Of a stretch of DNA of 64,000 bases, positions 1-10,009 are shown piece after piece. Numbering within the stretch: position 1 is the stretch's first letter; each line of letters starts with the position of its first letter. The notes under the pieces were generated by a model that was given only the letters and a program-made list of their open reading frames with translations, had not been told where the DNA came from and did not search any database. A program made the position numbers and the translations under genes. The stretch spans positions 1,054,001 through 1,118,000 of the forward strand of contig JAHLMK010000010.1 in assembly GCA_019915135.1 (NCBI GenBank). The letters are read 5' to 3'. Source of the stretch: Strobilurus pachycystidiatus. Its lineage: Eukaryota > Basidiomycota > Agaricomycetes > Agaricales > Physalacriaceae.

Positions 1-1703
1 GTTGTTGTGCGTACCAACCGCCCGCATTCTTTTGTACGTCGTGATATTTTACTTGACATGCATCTCATAACCTCTGTGTAGATTCAGACAACGGCTATCA
101 GCTCCTTTGTTCTCGCACGCAACAAGTACGCGAACGGCTACATGGGAATGGTGATGGGGGTCTGGCTCTACTCATGCAAGGCCCACAGTGACGATGAAGA
201 TATTTGATTACTTACTTGATAACAATTAGTAGTAGGTAGCCAATTGCATCAAGTAGTCAAGACCGCGCGCGCGACTCCAAAGCCAGTTTCCGTGAACGTG
301 TCACTGGACCCGATGATACTCCTACTTGAATGAGGGTAGGCCTTGTACGAGTTCGCTTTTGTGCTGGAGCCTGATTAGTGATATCGTCGAGGGGACGCAG
401 GGGTGGTGGGCGCTTCTGAGGATGATGAAAGCCGGGTACTGAATCCATCGCGACGCCGACGTCTTCATCAGAATAATCCATGTCGACTGACATATCCCCG
501 CTTGATCGCTGAGAATCAACATCCATCATGTCGTCTGATGAGGGATTCGTCTTCTTCTTCCCAGCGGCGCGTTTCTTCCCCTTCCCGGTTGGTTTCCGTA
601 GATGTAACACTCGGACCTGCTCTTGCAAGATAAGATCCCAAAGCTTACAACCGTGCGTCTGTGTGAAAGGCCAAGAATGAGACGAGAGAATGTCATCGAG
701 TTCCTCCCGAATCAAGAGCCGAGTGAGCTTATCCAGAATGGCGTCAATGAGGGATACGGGAAAGAAGGCGGAACGTGGACGGTATTCATGCTCAGGCTGA
801 TACATCATCTCCGATGTCAGCTTCTCGCCAAACTCGCGTAGAACCTGCTGTACCAACGGTCGCTCCTTTATCGGCTTTAGATCCCTTCTATCTGCGGGCG
901 GCTTGGGCGAGTTGATTGGCATTCTGAATGATGGATCGATAGACACTGTCATGGAGTGAAATGGCTCAACGCCATAGCGTGAGCAGCACAGCGAACAGAA
1001 GAGCGCTCTCTTGGCTTGAGAGCAGTCAAGGAGTGTTGTCTCGAATGGTGTATTGCCAAAGCATCGGTTCTTGGCAGCAACGAGGCAGACTTTCTCAGTC
1101 AAGAGCTCCGCCTTCGCAGGGTCCATAGTCTCGTTCGAATCTTTCTTCTTCTTGGAACGGCCAGTGGAAGGGGTTGGAAGCGAATGAGAGACCATCAAGA
1201 CGATCTATCAGACAAATAAGACTCCGTTCAAATCAATAGCGACTGAGAGATGGCTTACTCTTCATATACTTCTCGGCGTTGGTAAAGTCACTTGGCTGCG
1301 CAAGTATGACGGCCTTGCCGATTCTATCTTAGACTTCCGGCCGACTTGCTCTGCCTGAGGCCTGCTCCACTCCCGAGGGTGTAGTTTGCATAGAGAGCGC
1401 GATACTGTCGTCTAGAGCTGGCGCGTGTACTCCGTTGGCGATGGCAACCGTAGCTAGGATAACCTGAAGCTGTGGATCAGTCTCCAGAAGGGCAAGAGTC
1501 TCGCGATTGAATTTGTCGCCACAGATGCTGGTGTACTGGCGATCACGCCGGCCGTGAGCAACGCCTGGAGGCTCCATCTTGAGAAGATAGACAAAGACGC
1601 GATATATAACAGGGAGAGAAGGGCAATGGATCACAACCTTTCGGCCGGTGTTGAAATATGGAAGGAGCTGGGGGAAGACACGGCCATTGATACCGTTTGC
1701 AAG

Positions 1704-2094
1704 GGGCTATGTACCAAGTACGACACTTTCACATTCGGCGATTCACATTTGTATATCCGCTTCACATTCCCACAACCCTGGAAAGGCAACTTGGTTAGGG
1801 TTCGGGGCGGGTTACGGCGGGTTAGTCGGTTAGGTTTGGGTGTGTCTCTCCCGCGCGCGTAGCGCACTGCAACTTAGAGCTCTAAGTTGCTTGGTTAGAG
1901 GTTAGGTTAGAGGTTTGGGTTGGTTAGAGGTCAGGGGAGGGGTAGGGAATATTTTCTTCTGGGGGCGGGGCGGGGTGGCGGGTGGCGGGTACCGAATTAG
2001 GAAGTTTGAATGTGAGGCCGACGCTCATTCAAACTCCGAATGTGAATCGGAAGGCTTATCCGAATGTGAAAGTGTCGTACATAGACAGTACCCC
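1704..2094. mobile_element. 391-bp MITE-like insertion with 8-bp target duplication
   Basis: The segment is flanked by direct repeats TTTGCAAG at 1696-1703 and 2095-2102. Its ends are imperfect inverted repeats: the stretch GTACGACACTTTCACATTCG near 1718 reappears inverted near 2061-2080. Removing the element plus one TTTGCAAG joins the helicase frame exactly (LERLA to NGINGR). An 8-bp duplication with short inverted ends and no coding capacity fits a non-autonomous hAT-like MITE; the class is inferred. The middle is G-rich on the plus strand with many GGTTAG/GGTTAGAGG units, and holds a 22-bp perfect palindrome at 1869-1890. Confidence 0.85.
1869..1890. repeat. 22-bp perfect palindrome inside the MITE
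   Basis: Two 11-nt arms, GCAACTTAGAG and its exact reverse complement, meet without a spacer. The palindrome sits between two G-rich GGTTAG-containing tracts. Confidence 0.85.
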
Positions 2095-2294
2095 TTTGCA
2101 AGGCGTTCGAGTATGATCTGCAGGTCGGGTCTCTCGTTACTACTCCTGAACATGTGGAATGCGCCTTCGCGAAAGCCCAGCGTACGACAAACAGCCGAGG
2201 TCTGACGTCCAGGCTCAAGAGTCGCCGAGATCCCAAATATCGAGACACCCGGAGGTAAGCGACCACGGAATAGAGCGCCATGTCCGCTTCTCAA

Positions 2295-2541
2295 TATTTA
2301 CAATGATTACGATTACTTTACAATCAAGATACGTAGTGGCGCACTTCAAATTCCAGATCTAGTTTAACCCCAGGCCACGATGGCCAGTAATATAGCATGG
2401 GGTGGGTCTTATGAGGCTACCCTTGTTCAGACATCCTCATGATCCTGCTCTTGAAAGATAAAAAGGCAAGGATGATATGGAAAACACAACGTAGAATGAG
2501 TTTGAGGCAAAGTATCTATATACAGAATCATCAGCCACAAC
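2295..2541. other. AT-rich spacer
   Basis: No coding signal is seen. It lies between the truncated 5' end of the helicase relic and the 3' end of the Spt5-like gene, both on the minus strand, so it may hold the terminator of the latter. Confidence 0.5.
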
Positions 2542-4969
2542 TTACTTACGTGGCTTCGCTCTTGATCGACGGATGGGCTCCTTCTTCAACCTTCGACGTA
2601 GACCAGCGTTGGCGTCGAATTCGGCCTTGCTCTCCCAAGCAACAACCAGATCAGACAAACCGACAACGAATTCTGGCCCCGTTTCTTTATCTTCCAGATG
2701 CTCGTCATCCTGTGGAAGGACGACAGTAACCTTGAGAGTATCTTGGCAATCCTCTGGGGTGTGGATATATTGGATCGAGCGCACATGATTGCCTTTATGA
2801 GAGCCATTGATGAGTATCAACCTATGCTCGTTGCGGACCGTGGGGTGCAGGAAAGACACCTCTTCAATCGGTACTTCTTCCGGCTGCTTGTAGCGCATAC
2901 GGAGAAGAACTCGGTGTCCCTCCACCAAACCCGGAAAGACGCAGTGCTCGCGACTCCCGATCCTCACACGCAATTTTTGGGAATCAAAGACAGGATCCAA
3001 AACCCAATGAGAGAACTGTTGCAGGGCAGAGGAGGAGGCAGTGAGGGCCGTACTGAGGACTGAGCCGGGAACAGGCTGTACACTGGCTGGATCCCAAGCC
3101 GGTGATGTTTCGAGGTTTGGACCTGCAGAAGAATCGGTAGCAGGAGGGGGAGTGTATGCGCGCGGAGGCGGCGATGGCAATGTTCGGTAACTTTGCAGTG
3201 GAGGTTTGACCGAATATGCCGGGGAAGTTTGATGAAACGGTACCGATATCAATCTGAAGGGCTGATTGGGGTCGTATGTCTGTGAGCGCAGGAGGAAGCT
3301 TGTGTCGCTCTCGTTTACGACCTCCCCGCGATGACCTTTGTGCACTCCTTTCGTGATGGCATACGTCTGGCCGATCCGACCCATCCCTGCGATCTTCCGG
3401 GTCATTTCGATTTGTCGGGTCGTTTGAATGGGGTCGCTTTCCACGTCCAGGAGAGCTCCTGATTCGCTTGCCTTTGCGAACGGAATCGACTGCTTCGGCA
3501 CCATTTGCAAGGCGTTGCAGTGAACTTCGAATATCTGGAAAGGATGAGCCATAAACCACCAACTCAGAAGAGGAATGTATCACCTCTCCCGGTTCGTTGA
3601 GTAAAACTGACACGAAGTCCTCCTGAATAGAAGAGACAAGTCCCGTTTTGCCGTCATTGGGTCCGCCAAGGCAGTCCACCCAATCCCCTAAGCGAAAACG
3701 CTTTCGAAGATCGCGCCAATGGAAGGTATGACACCCTTCGTCCTGGTCCAGTTCAACGTCGGCACCCGTGTTCGTCTCATCCACTCGCTTCACAGTGCCC
3801 TCCAGAAGCACATCTGCGTCACACAGATAGACCCGATCGTCTGCACGAAAGTGCCATTCCATGGGCGTGGGCAGAGTAGAATAGTCGATCAGCGGGTGCT
3901 CGGATGCTCTGAAGAGGTGGACAGTGAGGGAGTGGATGCGAGTCGCGACCGTGACGAGTGGAGGTTCCACTTCGAGTAATTGTAGGCCGTGTTCAAAGTA
4001 CCGCCTGCCACATTGAACACGATACTCGTCGACGACAGAGGGTTCTCCGAGGTGGGTATGCGTAGAAGCAGAGTACAGTTGTTGCGGAGGAGGTGGACTG
4101 GGCTGCCGCTTCCGCTTCCGCTTGCCCTTGCCTGCGTGAGTAAAGTGAAGTTCATCGTCGAACAGGCGAGGGGGCACAAGAACGTGTAGGTTCCCTCCTT
4201 CCCTCTCGTCGATAACGAAGCCAACGTCGCCGAGGTAACTCCCGCGCACTTTCAGAGAGACCCACTGCGCCAACGACGGCTGCAAGCCGGCCGCACCTTG
4301 AGTCAGACAAGCCAGACGATGTGTGAGAGGTAGTGAGGCAAAAAGCGCGAGACCGCGTCGCGCTACAACGCCAGAGAAAGACACGAGGAGCGGTTGCCAT
4401 TCTTTCGCATTAGGAGCGCCGGTTTCGATATAGACTGAGGTTGGATCGCTGGGGTGAATGAAGATCGACGCGATGTTGAGACAAGGTAGCTTGTCTGCGG
4501 CAGCATGTAAACGCAGTAGAAGCTCGGTTTGCATGCGAGGCTAGCAATACAGGTTTAGAGTGAGAAGTTGGGGGGTGGATTATGCCAACATACCCAGCAC
4601 TTTATGCGACATAAGGGCTTATCCGAATCGCTGGGGGGGATGCTCGTGCGGATGTCCGTGTTGAGTTCTTTCGCGGTGCGAGCACGCTGACGGGCTCGGT
4701 CCAACAGCGCGTCGAAGTTCTCGTCAACAGAAGGGGGCGGGTCAAGGAGGTTTGGGGGGGGCTGGATTGGGCGAGAGATGTCGTCCGGAGAAATATCGCC
4801 TGCGTCGTCGACAATGAAATCGCCACCTGTTGCCGGTTCAGACCATTTCAGACACAGCAGAAAGACGGTTCAGACCTGCTTCGTCGAGAGACGCATCTGA
4901 AGTATCTCCATCGTCCACAGCCGCCTCCAGATCGACCAGACGACAGCGCTTGGGAGTCTTAGTAGACAT
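2542..4969 (-). CDS. Spt5-like transcription elongation factor (NGN + KOW domains), full-length copy
   Basis: Spt5 with Spt4 forms DSIF, which binds RNA polymerase II and supports elongation. Exon 1 (4969-4876) starts MSTKTPKRCRLVDLE. A 49-nt intron (4875-4827, GTCTGA..CAG) leads to exon 2 (4826-4594) with the acidic GDFIVDDAGD and the first NGN strand DKPLCRIKCW. A second intron (4593-4541) leads to exon 3 with the rest of the NGN domain (SVYIETGAPNAKEWQPLL) and KOW motifs (WVSLKVRGSYLGDVGFVID; later GDWVDCLGGPNDGKTG). The 3' part encodes further KOW motifs (TYAITKGVHKGHRGEVV; LINGSHKGNHVRSI) and a basic end RRSRAKPRK. Between 3600 and 3480 the frame must change, through an unplaced intron or a frameshift. 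A KRKRKRQPSPPPP linker is present. It is divergent from canonical Spt5 and lacks an obvious C-terminal heptad region. Its 5' end is also the left arm of composite copy 1. Confidence 0.72.
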
Positions 4970-5356
4970 CGTAATTTTCAGACTGGAAAGAGACCACCGT
5001 CAGTCATCGTCTGGGCCAACACAAGGGCCCAACGCGCATTATGGGCGTTGGCGACTGTTGGCGATGACGGTCGGAAGCAAAGGGAAAGGGACCGTGCGCT
5101 GCCCCTGAGTGTGACAAAGCCTTGCAAAATGTTGTCTTCGGCTCGTACATGTTGTGCCCGAGACTGCCTTGAATGGCCGGCCTATCAGTGGTGCGCCAAC
5201 AAATTCTCACGCCTTCTCGTTGCCATCCCGCCGTCATGGCAGGCGTCTGTGTAAAGGCGACATCGTGCGTGAGCGCCCATACAAAGCATTACGGGGCTGA
5301 TTTTCCAGACAGATTTACTTCACGGTTCAAACACAAACACAAGACCTTCCCGGACA
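4970..5356. promoter_or_regulatory. Putative bidirectional promoter between Spt5-like and SF3B1-like arms
   Basis: It lies between the Spt5-like ATG (minus, 4969) and the first SF3B1-arm ATG (plus, 5357). The same centre is present in all four copies (also 17088-17474, 37940-38326 and 62589-62975) with almost no changes by eye. It contains repeated GTTGGCG/CGCCAAC elements in both orientations around 5040-5070. No clear TATA box is seen. Promoter function is inferred from the head-to-head layout. Confidence 0.4.
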
Positions 5357-8300
5357 ATGTTAAAGCGCTGTGCTGACCGCAACCTCGACCGTGTCGCCCG
5401 CGCCGGCCAAGCGCTCTCGCTGTGATCAGAGCCCCATCGACGTCGACGCCATGAACGCGCCCGGCGTCATGCAGGACGGCAAGCACAACCGCCAAAAACT
5501 CGACGCCATTCTGCCCACTCCCCGCAAATTCATGCCTACACTCCTACCGAATTTCCCGCTGTTGGCAGTGTCGCGTTCTCAAAGGCAGAGGACGCCCAGT
5601 ACTTCGCCAAAATCGTGATGGAGGAGGACGAGACAGAGTTGACGGTCGACGAGATGAAGGAGCGCAAGTTCATGCGGCGCCTGCTCAAAATCAGACCGGC
5701 ACGCCGCCCGTCAGGAAGACCGCCCTTCGCCAGATCACCGACAAGGGAGTTTCGGCCGCTCCTTTCCTTGCTCATGGAACGCGCATTGGAAGACTAGGAG
5801 CGCCATCTCCTCGTCAAGGTCATTGACCGGGTGCCATACACGCTTGGCGATCCTGTTCGCCCCTACGTCCACAAAATCCTTCTCGATATTGAGCCACTCC
5901 TCATTGACGAAGACTACTACGCCCGCGTAGAGGGTCGGGAGATCATCTCCAACCTGTCCAAGGCAGCCGGTCTCGCCCACATGATTTCTACTACGCGTCC
6001 CGATATCGACTCTGGTGTTGTTCGAGCAGCTCGGTGAACAGAACTCTCATACTCCTGGTAATATCATCGCTGCCGAGGGAGCTATCGCCAATGTTGCCGG
6101 TATGATTCAGATGAACCTACCGGTCAAGTATCTTTGTGAGTCTTCCTTCGTTTCCTTCAAGTTACCTCACAGAGCTAACTTCGTTGTTAGTGCCCCGGAT
6201 GACGCTGATTCTCAGAAATCAGCTCGAGAAGGTGCAAGGTCATCCATCAACTTGATTGGACGTATCGCGGATCACGCTGCTTAGTTTGGCTGTTGCACCT
6301 GCTGAAGGCACACAAGAAGGGTGTCCGACGTGCTGCTCTGAACTCTCCCGGTCGCATTGCGGTTGGCGGTGCTTCTCATCGCAATACGGTCGCTATCGTT
6401 GCCGAGACTTGCGGACGTGAGGGTTTTCCGCTAGCTCTGCCAAGTATCATAATGACCCTTCCGCTCTAGCCTTCACGTGTATTTCTGCCATCCTGGTCGG
6501 GTACTGGACTGCAGAGTTGAATGGGCGGACTGGCTGTTTGAAGACGCTGGTCGGTCGTGTTTGGATACATCGGACCACAGTCGGCGTACTATTGTGATTC
6601 CGTGGTGGTGACGATGCTGGAGGATGCGCTGGCGGATCGTGGGTCGCGCATCGCAACGCACTCGCTAGGCCTCTCGAAGCGCTTCGCATCGCGACGCGCT
6701 CTCTGGGTCGTGGAGCGCGAAAGCGCTTGACATGGGCAAAGAGCCCCTGACGAGCGACCCATAAGCAGGCTCACACATTACAAGGGTATTTACTCAATTC
6801 GACAGATTAGTATTGAACTAATTGCTATTACAGATGCACACTGTCCGTGTATAACAAATGCATAATCGCATCGGATGGTAGTTTCGAGGAGCTGGGTACT
6901 AGAAGCGCCATCATTAGCAGCCTGTGCCGATATCGACTGCCGACGAGTATGTGCGCAACACCGCAGCTCGCGCCTTCTCTGTCGTAGTCTCCGCTCTTCG
7001 AATCCCCTCCCTCCTTCTTCCCTTTCCTCAGAGTCGCCTGTCTCTCCAAGAGTCGTGGCAAGCGCGTCACATTGGTACCCTTTTCGTCCAGCAGATCGCC
7101 GTAATGACGGGACGCGCTGTTCTCCCCCGCCTGCGCAATCTGGTTGACTGTATTGCTCAAGGTCTCCCTGACGATCAGCAGAAAGTACGGACGAGGACGG
7201 CCCTCGCTCTTGCTGCATTGGCTGAAGCGGCTGTGCCTTATGGTATTGAAGCGTTCGACAACGTCTAGAAACCGCTTTGCCTGGATATCCGTCTTCACCG
7301 CGGCAAATGTCTCGCTGCCTTCCTGAACGCTATTGGTTCCATCAATCCACCCATGGACCCCGAATATGCGTCGTACTACACGATCCAATCACCGACATTC
7401 TTATCCGCACCTCGGACGAAGAGCTGAAGAACTTATCCTGGAGGTCGGCAAGCATCCTGCTGCCAGGGTTGGTGTCACTCCTCAGTACATCAAGCCCGAC
7501 ATCCTGACAGACTTTGTCAATGTCTTTCGGCATCCGTCAGCTGGCGCTTGACCGCAGGAACTACAAGCAGGTCACGGAGACTACCGTGGAGCTTGCGCAG
7601 AAGGCTGGGGTGTTGGAGACTCGGAGGCAGAGGCGTATGGGAGGATGGTGACGGTGCCCATGACAAAGGACGCCAGGACTATCGGTGATCCGGACATTGA
7701 CGAGGGCCTCGAGGTCCGCCTAATCAACGGTATCATTTTGTCGTTCCAAGAGGGAGGGCCAAGTCGTGATGGACGGCTTCGGCACCGTCGTGAAAGCCCT
7801 GGGCATCCGCGTGAAGCCCTACCTCACCCAATTCGTTTCCAGCATCCTTTGGCCTCTCAACAACAAGAGCGCGAAAAGTTCGTCAGGAGGCGGCGGATCT
7901 TACGACTCGGTCGGCTGCGGTCATCAAGCGGTGTGGTGAAAACCAACTGCTCCGCAAACTTGGTCTGGTGCAGCTATCGCATATGTTGTCGGTATGACTC
8001 AAATGAACCTGCCGGTCAAGTATCTTCGTGAGTCTTCTCTCGTTTCCTATAAGTTACCTGACAGAACTAACTTCGTTGTTAGTGTCCCGGATGACGCTGA
8101 TTCTCAGAAATCAGCTCGAGAAGGTGCAAGGTCGTCCATCAACTTGATTGGACGTATCGTGGATCACGCTGCTTAGTTTAGCTGTTGCACCTGCTGAAGG
8201 CACACAAGAAGGGTGTCCGACGTGCTGCTCTGAACTCTCCCGGTCGCATTGCGGTTGGCGGTGCTTCTCATCGCAATACGGTCGCTATCGTTGCTGAGAC

Positions 8301-8620
8301 TTGTGGACGTGAGGATTTTCCACTAGCTCTGCCAAGTATCATACTGACCCTTCCGCTCTAGCCTTCACGTGTATTTCTGCCATCCTGGTCGGGTACTGGA
8401 CTGCAGACTTGAATGGGCGGACTGGCTGTTTGAAGGCGCTGATCGGTCGTGTTTGAATACACCGGACCACAGTCGGCGTACTATTGTGATTCCCGGTGTG
8501 GTGAAAACCAACTGCTCCGCAAACTTGGTCTGGTGTTGTCCGAGCAGCCTGGTGAAGAGTACCCCGATCCATCAAATTGATTGGTCGCTTCGCGCATAAT
8601 CGCTGGACATACCCGTCAGG
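5357..8620 (+). pseudogene. SF3B1 (U2 snRNP splicing factor 3b subunit 1) pseudogene, copy 1, rearranged
   Basis: SF3B1 is the HEAT-repeat scaffold of SF3b that clamps the branch site. Segment A (5440-6010) gives [33 protein letters not shown] and [19 protein letters not shown] up to RPDID, with at least two frameshifts (near 5540 and 5693) and a TAG replacing Gln in [14 protein letters not shown] (5795-5797). Segment B1 (6011-6650) jumps ahead to FEQLGE, then MNLPVKYL, a 55-nt intron (6136-6190) and LLPRMTLILRNQLEKVQ, then LLKAHKKGVRRAALN and TMLEDALADR. Segment C (6928-7960) returns to [40 protein letters not shown] and DPEYASYY. B2 (7970-8490) repeats B. Many stops and the wrong segment order make it non-functional. 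Confidence 0.88.
6850..6930 (-). pseudogene. Y14/RBM8A RRM fragment, copy 1
   Basis: The minus strand reads [20 protein letters not shown] then DYAFV. This matches the end of the RRM of Y14 (RBM8A), an exon-junction complex subunit whose conserved stretch is LVEYET..EAQAAI-G..G..L..Q.I..DWCFV. Only the C-terminal third of the RRM remains here; the longer version is in copy 2. It sits inside the SF3B1 pseudogene between segments B1 and C, antisense to it. Confidence 0.7.
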
Positions 8621-9788
8621 CATGGTGCAAGGTGCGTTTCTTCTCAATTTTTACTCGACATGAAACTTGACACCGCATCTTAGACACTGCCAAAGCGATT
8701 GACCAAACTGCACCCCGTCACGAACTCGAAAGTTACGTACACCAAGTTTCCTCCACGAGCGCAAGTTGACCATTGTCTCGATATACGTCCGCGCCCCACA
8801 TGCGACCTGACACACATGCAATCTTTCATCACCTTTTTGCAACGGCAAATTCCCCGGCAAGTATTGAGAGTCTCGAGAATCGCCATGAAACTCGGTCTCA
8901 ACACGGCTGACTGAAACGGTGGCGTCTCATCATTCGATGCAGCCTACTCTTGCGCCAACTTATGGAAAGAGTATGGGCGGGCAACGAGCTCTTCGTGGAC
9001 TGAGACGAGCGGGAACGTTGGGGTTTGGATCGACGAGGCATAAGTCAGACTGCGCCTTGCCGTTACCGTTGAGTCATTGCTATCAACGATCTTCGTACAG
9101 CGTACGAAAACGATCATCTGATTGTACTCTTGAATATTCATCCTTCTTCCCGATGATGCAGTGTGATCAAGTTAGCATATTCTGGTTACAGAATAGACGA
9201 TCGGAGTATGTGAGTAGAGGTATGCAGTGCGACGCAAAGAAGAATGGCGGAGATCAAAGAAAGAGAAGAAACGTCAGCGTAAAAGCTAGCTGGAGCTACG
9301 TGAGCTTGCGAACGGCTAGCGTAAGTGTAAGATAAGGAAAGAGAGGGTGTTACAAGTAGAGGATAATTAGACAGACGCACACGTGGGAACGTAAGGCGTC
9401 CGATTTGGGAGTGATCAGTGCGCGTCTGATCATGACAAGTTCTCTTGTCGACGCTCATCGAGCTTTCACCCTCGCACTCTCTGAGTCTATCGCTCATCGT
9501 CCTCGGGAGCTCTCAGTTTTTCCCCACCCACCGTCCCTTTTCTGTTATCTGCTTACGCTTGGTATGTTTGGGTCTCCTCCGAGTCTTCACCCCAGACCGG
9601 CATGCCTTGTGTACTGGAGTCGGTTCCGAGGTCAGATCTCCGCTTACTTTGATGCTCTCAGATGTCCATCAAAAGTTCGGTCATCCCGCTTCGATTATGA
9701 CCCGCCGCAAAGCGGCGCCGACCCTACCCACACAAACCACCATTCAAGTGAATGGCTGAAGGCCCATCGTATACTTAGATTCACAGAC

Positions 9789-9823
9789 AGGATGGCTACT
9801 CCTAGTGTTACAGTAGCCATCCT
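9789..9823. repeat. Hairpin with 12-bp perfect arms
   Basis: Arm AGGATGGCTACT (9789-9800), an 11-nt loop, and arm AGTAGCCATCCT (9812-9823). There is no T-run after it. It could be a hairpin RNA or the end of a small degenerate element. Confidence 0.7.
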
Positions 9824-10009
9824 CTACAGCGCACATACGAGTTATGTGATCTTACCTTATTAGCGAACAGACTACTTAACTGCTAGCGCCTCCCATTACG
9901 TCCTATGGGTATCTATTTGCACATTTATTCCGATCACTCAGGATCGTCCGCGTACGCGACACTTCCTACTTATCGCGATGTGGCAGCGACAGACATGAGG
10001 CCCCCAAAC

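Larger units (their letters stand above)
257..2294 (-). pseudogene. RecQ-like DNA helicase relic (5'-truncated, interrupted)
   Basis: Reading runs from 2294 down to 257. Block 1 (2294-2103) holds the end of helicase lobe 1, with motif III GISATL and the inter-lobe stretch SNERPDLQIILERL. Block 2 (1703-1329) is lobe 2, with motif V-like ILATVAIANGVHAP and motif VI-like VEQASGRASR (RecQ family: Q-x-x-GRxGR). A TAA at 1331-1329 stops reading just after motif VI. The same frame then continues as KAVILAQPSDFTNAEKYM, a possible intron (1258-1205), and a ~313-residue basic, Ser-rich tail ending at 257. The Walker A and DEAH part of lobe 1 is missing, and an in-frame stop lies just above 2294. A 391-bp MITE separates blocks 1 and 2. 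RecQ enzymes unwind DNA in the nucleus; this copy cannot be active. Such genes are often amplified in fungal subtelomeres. Confidence 0.8.
4477..8620 (+). mobile_element. Composite Spt5/SF3B1/Y14 element, copy 1
   Basis: The stretch 4477-7960 matches 37447-40930 at a constant offset of +32970, with only about a dozen single-base differences noticed. Part of it (4640-6650) is repeated inverted at 15.8-17.8 kb and 61.3-63.3 kb. Left to right it holds the divergent Spt5-like 5' part (minus), a shared intergenic centre, SF3B1 segments A and B1 (plus), a Y14 RRM fragment (minus), SF3B1 segment C and, only in this copy, a second B segment (B2, 7970-8490) followed by a repeat of the end of C. No transposase or terminal inverted repeat is seen. 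Non-autonomous DNA transposon or Helitron-like capture is inferred. Confidence 0.75.

Noticed and set aside
1790..1960. True interstitial telomere array
   Set aside because: Only single TTAGGG units occur; most units are degenerate (GGTTAGAGG and variants) and confined to the MITE.
4827..4875. Apparent frameshift after SAVSEMV in the Spt5-like gene
   Set aside because: A 49-nt GT-AG intron here (GTCTGA..CAG) joins DEAG to GDFIVDD in frame, in all four copies.
6790..7388. Minus-strand open frames of 142 and 186 residues in composite copies 1 and 3
   Set aside because: Apart from the Y14 piece they are shadows of SF3B1 segment C on the other strand.
5357..8620. Functional second SF3B1 gene
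   Set aside because: Frameshifts, several stops, missing or misplaced middle HEAT repeats and the antisense Y14 piece rule out function.
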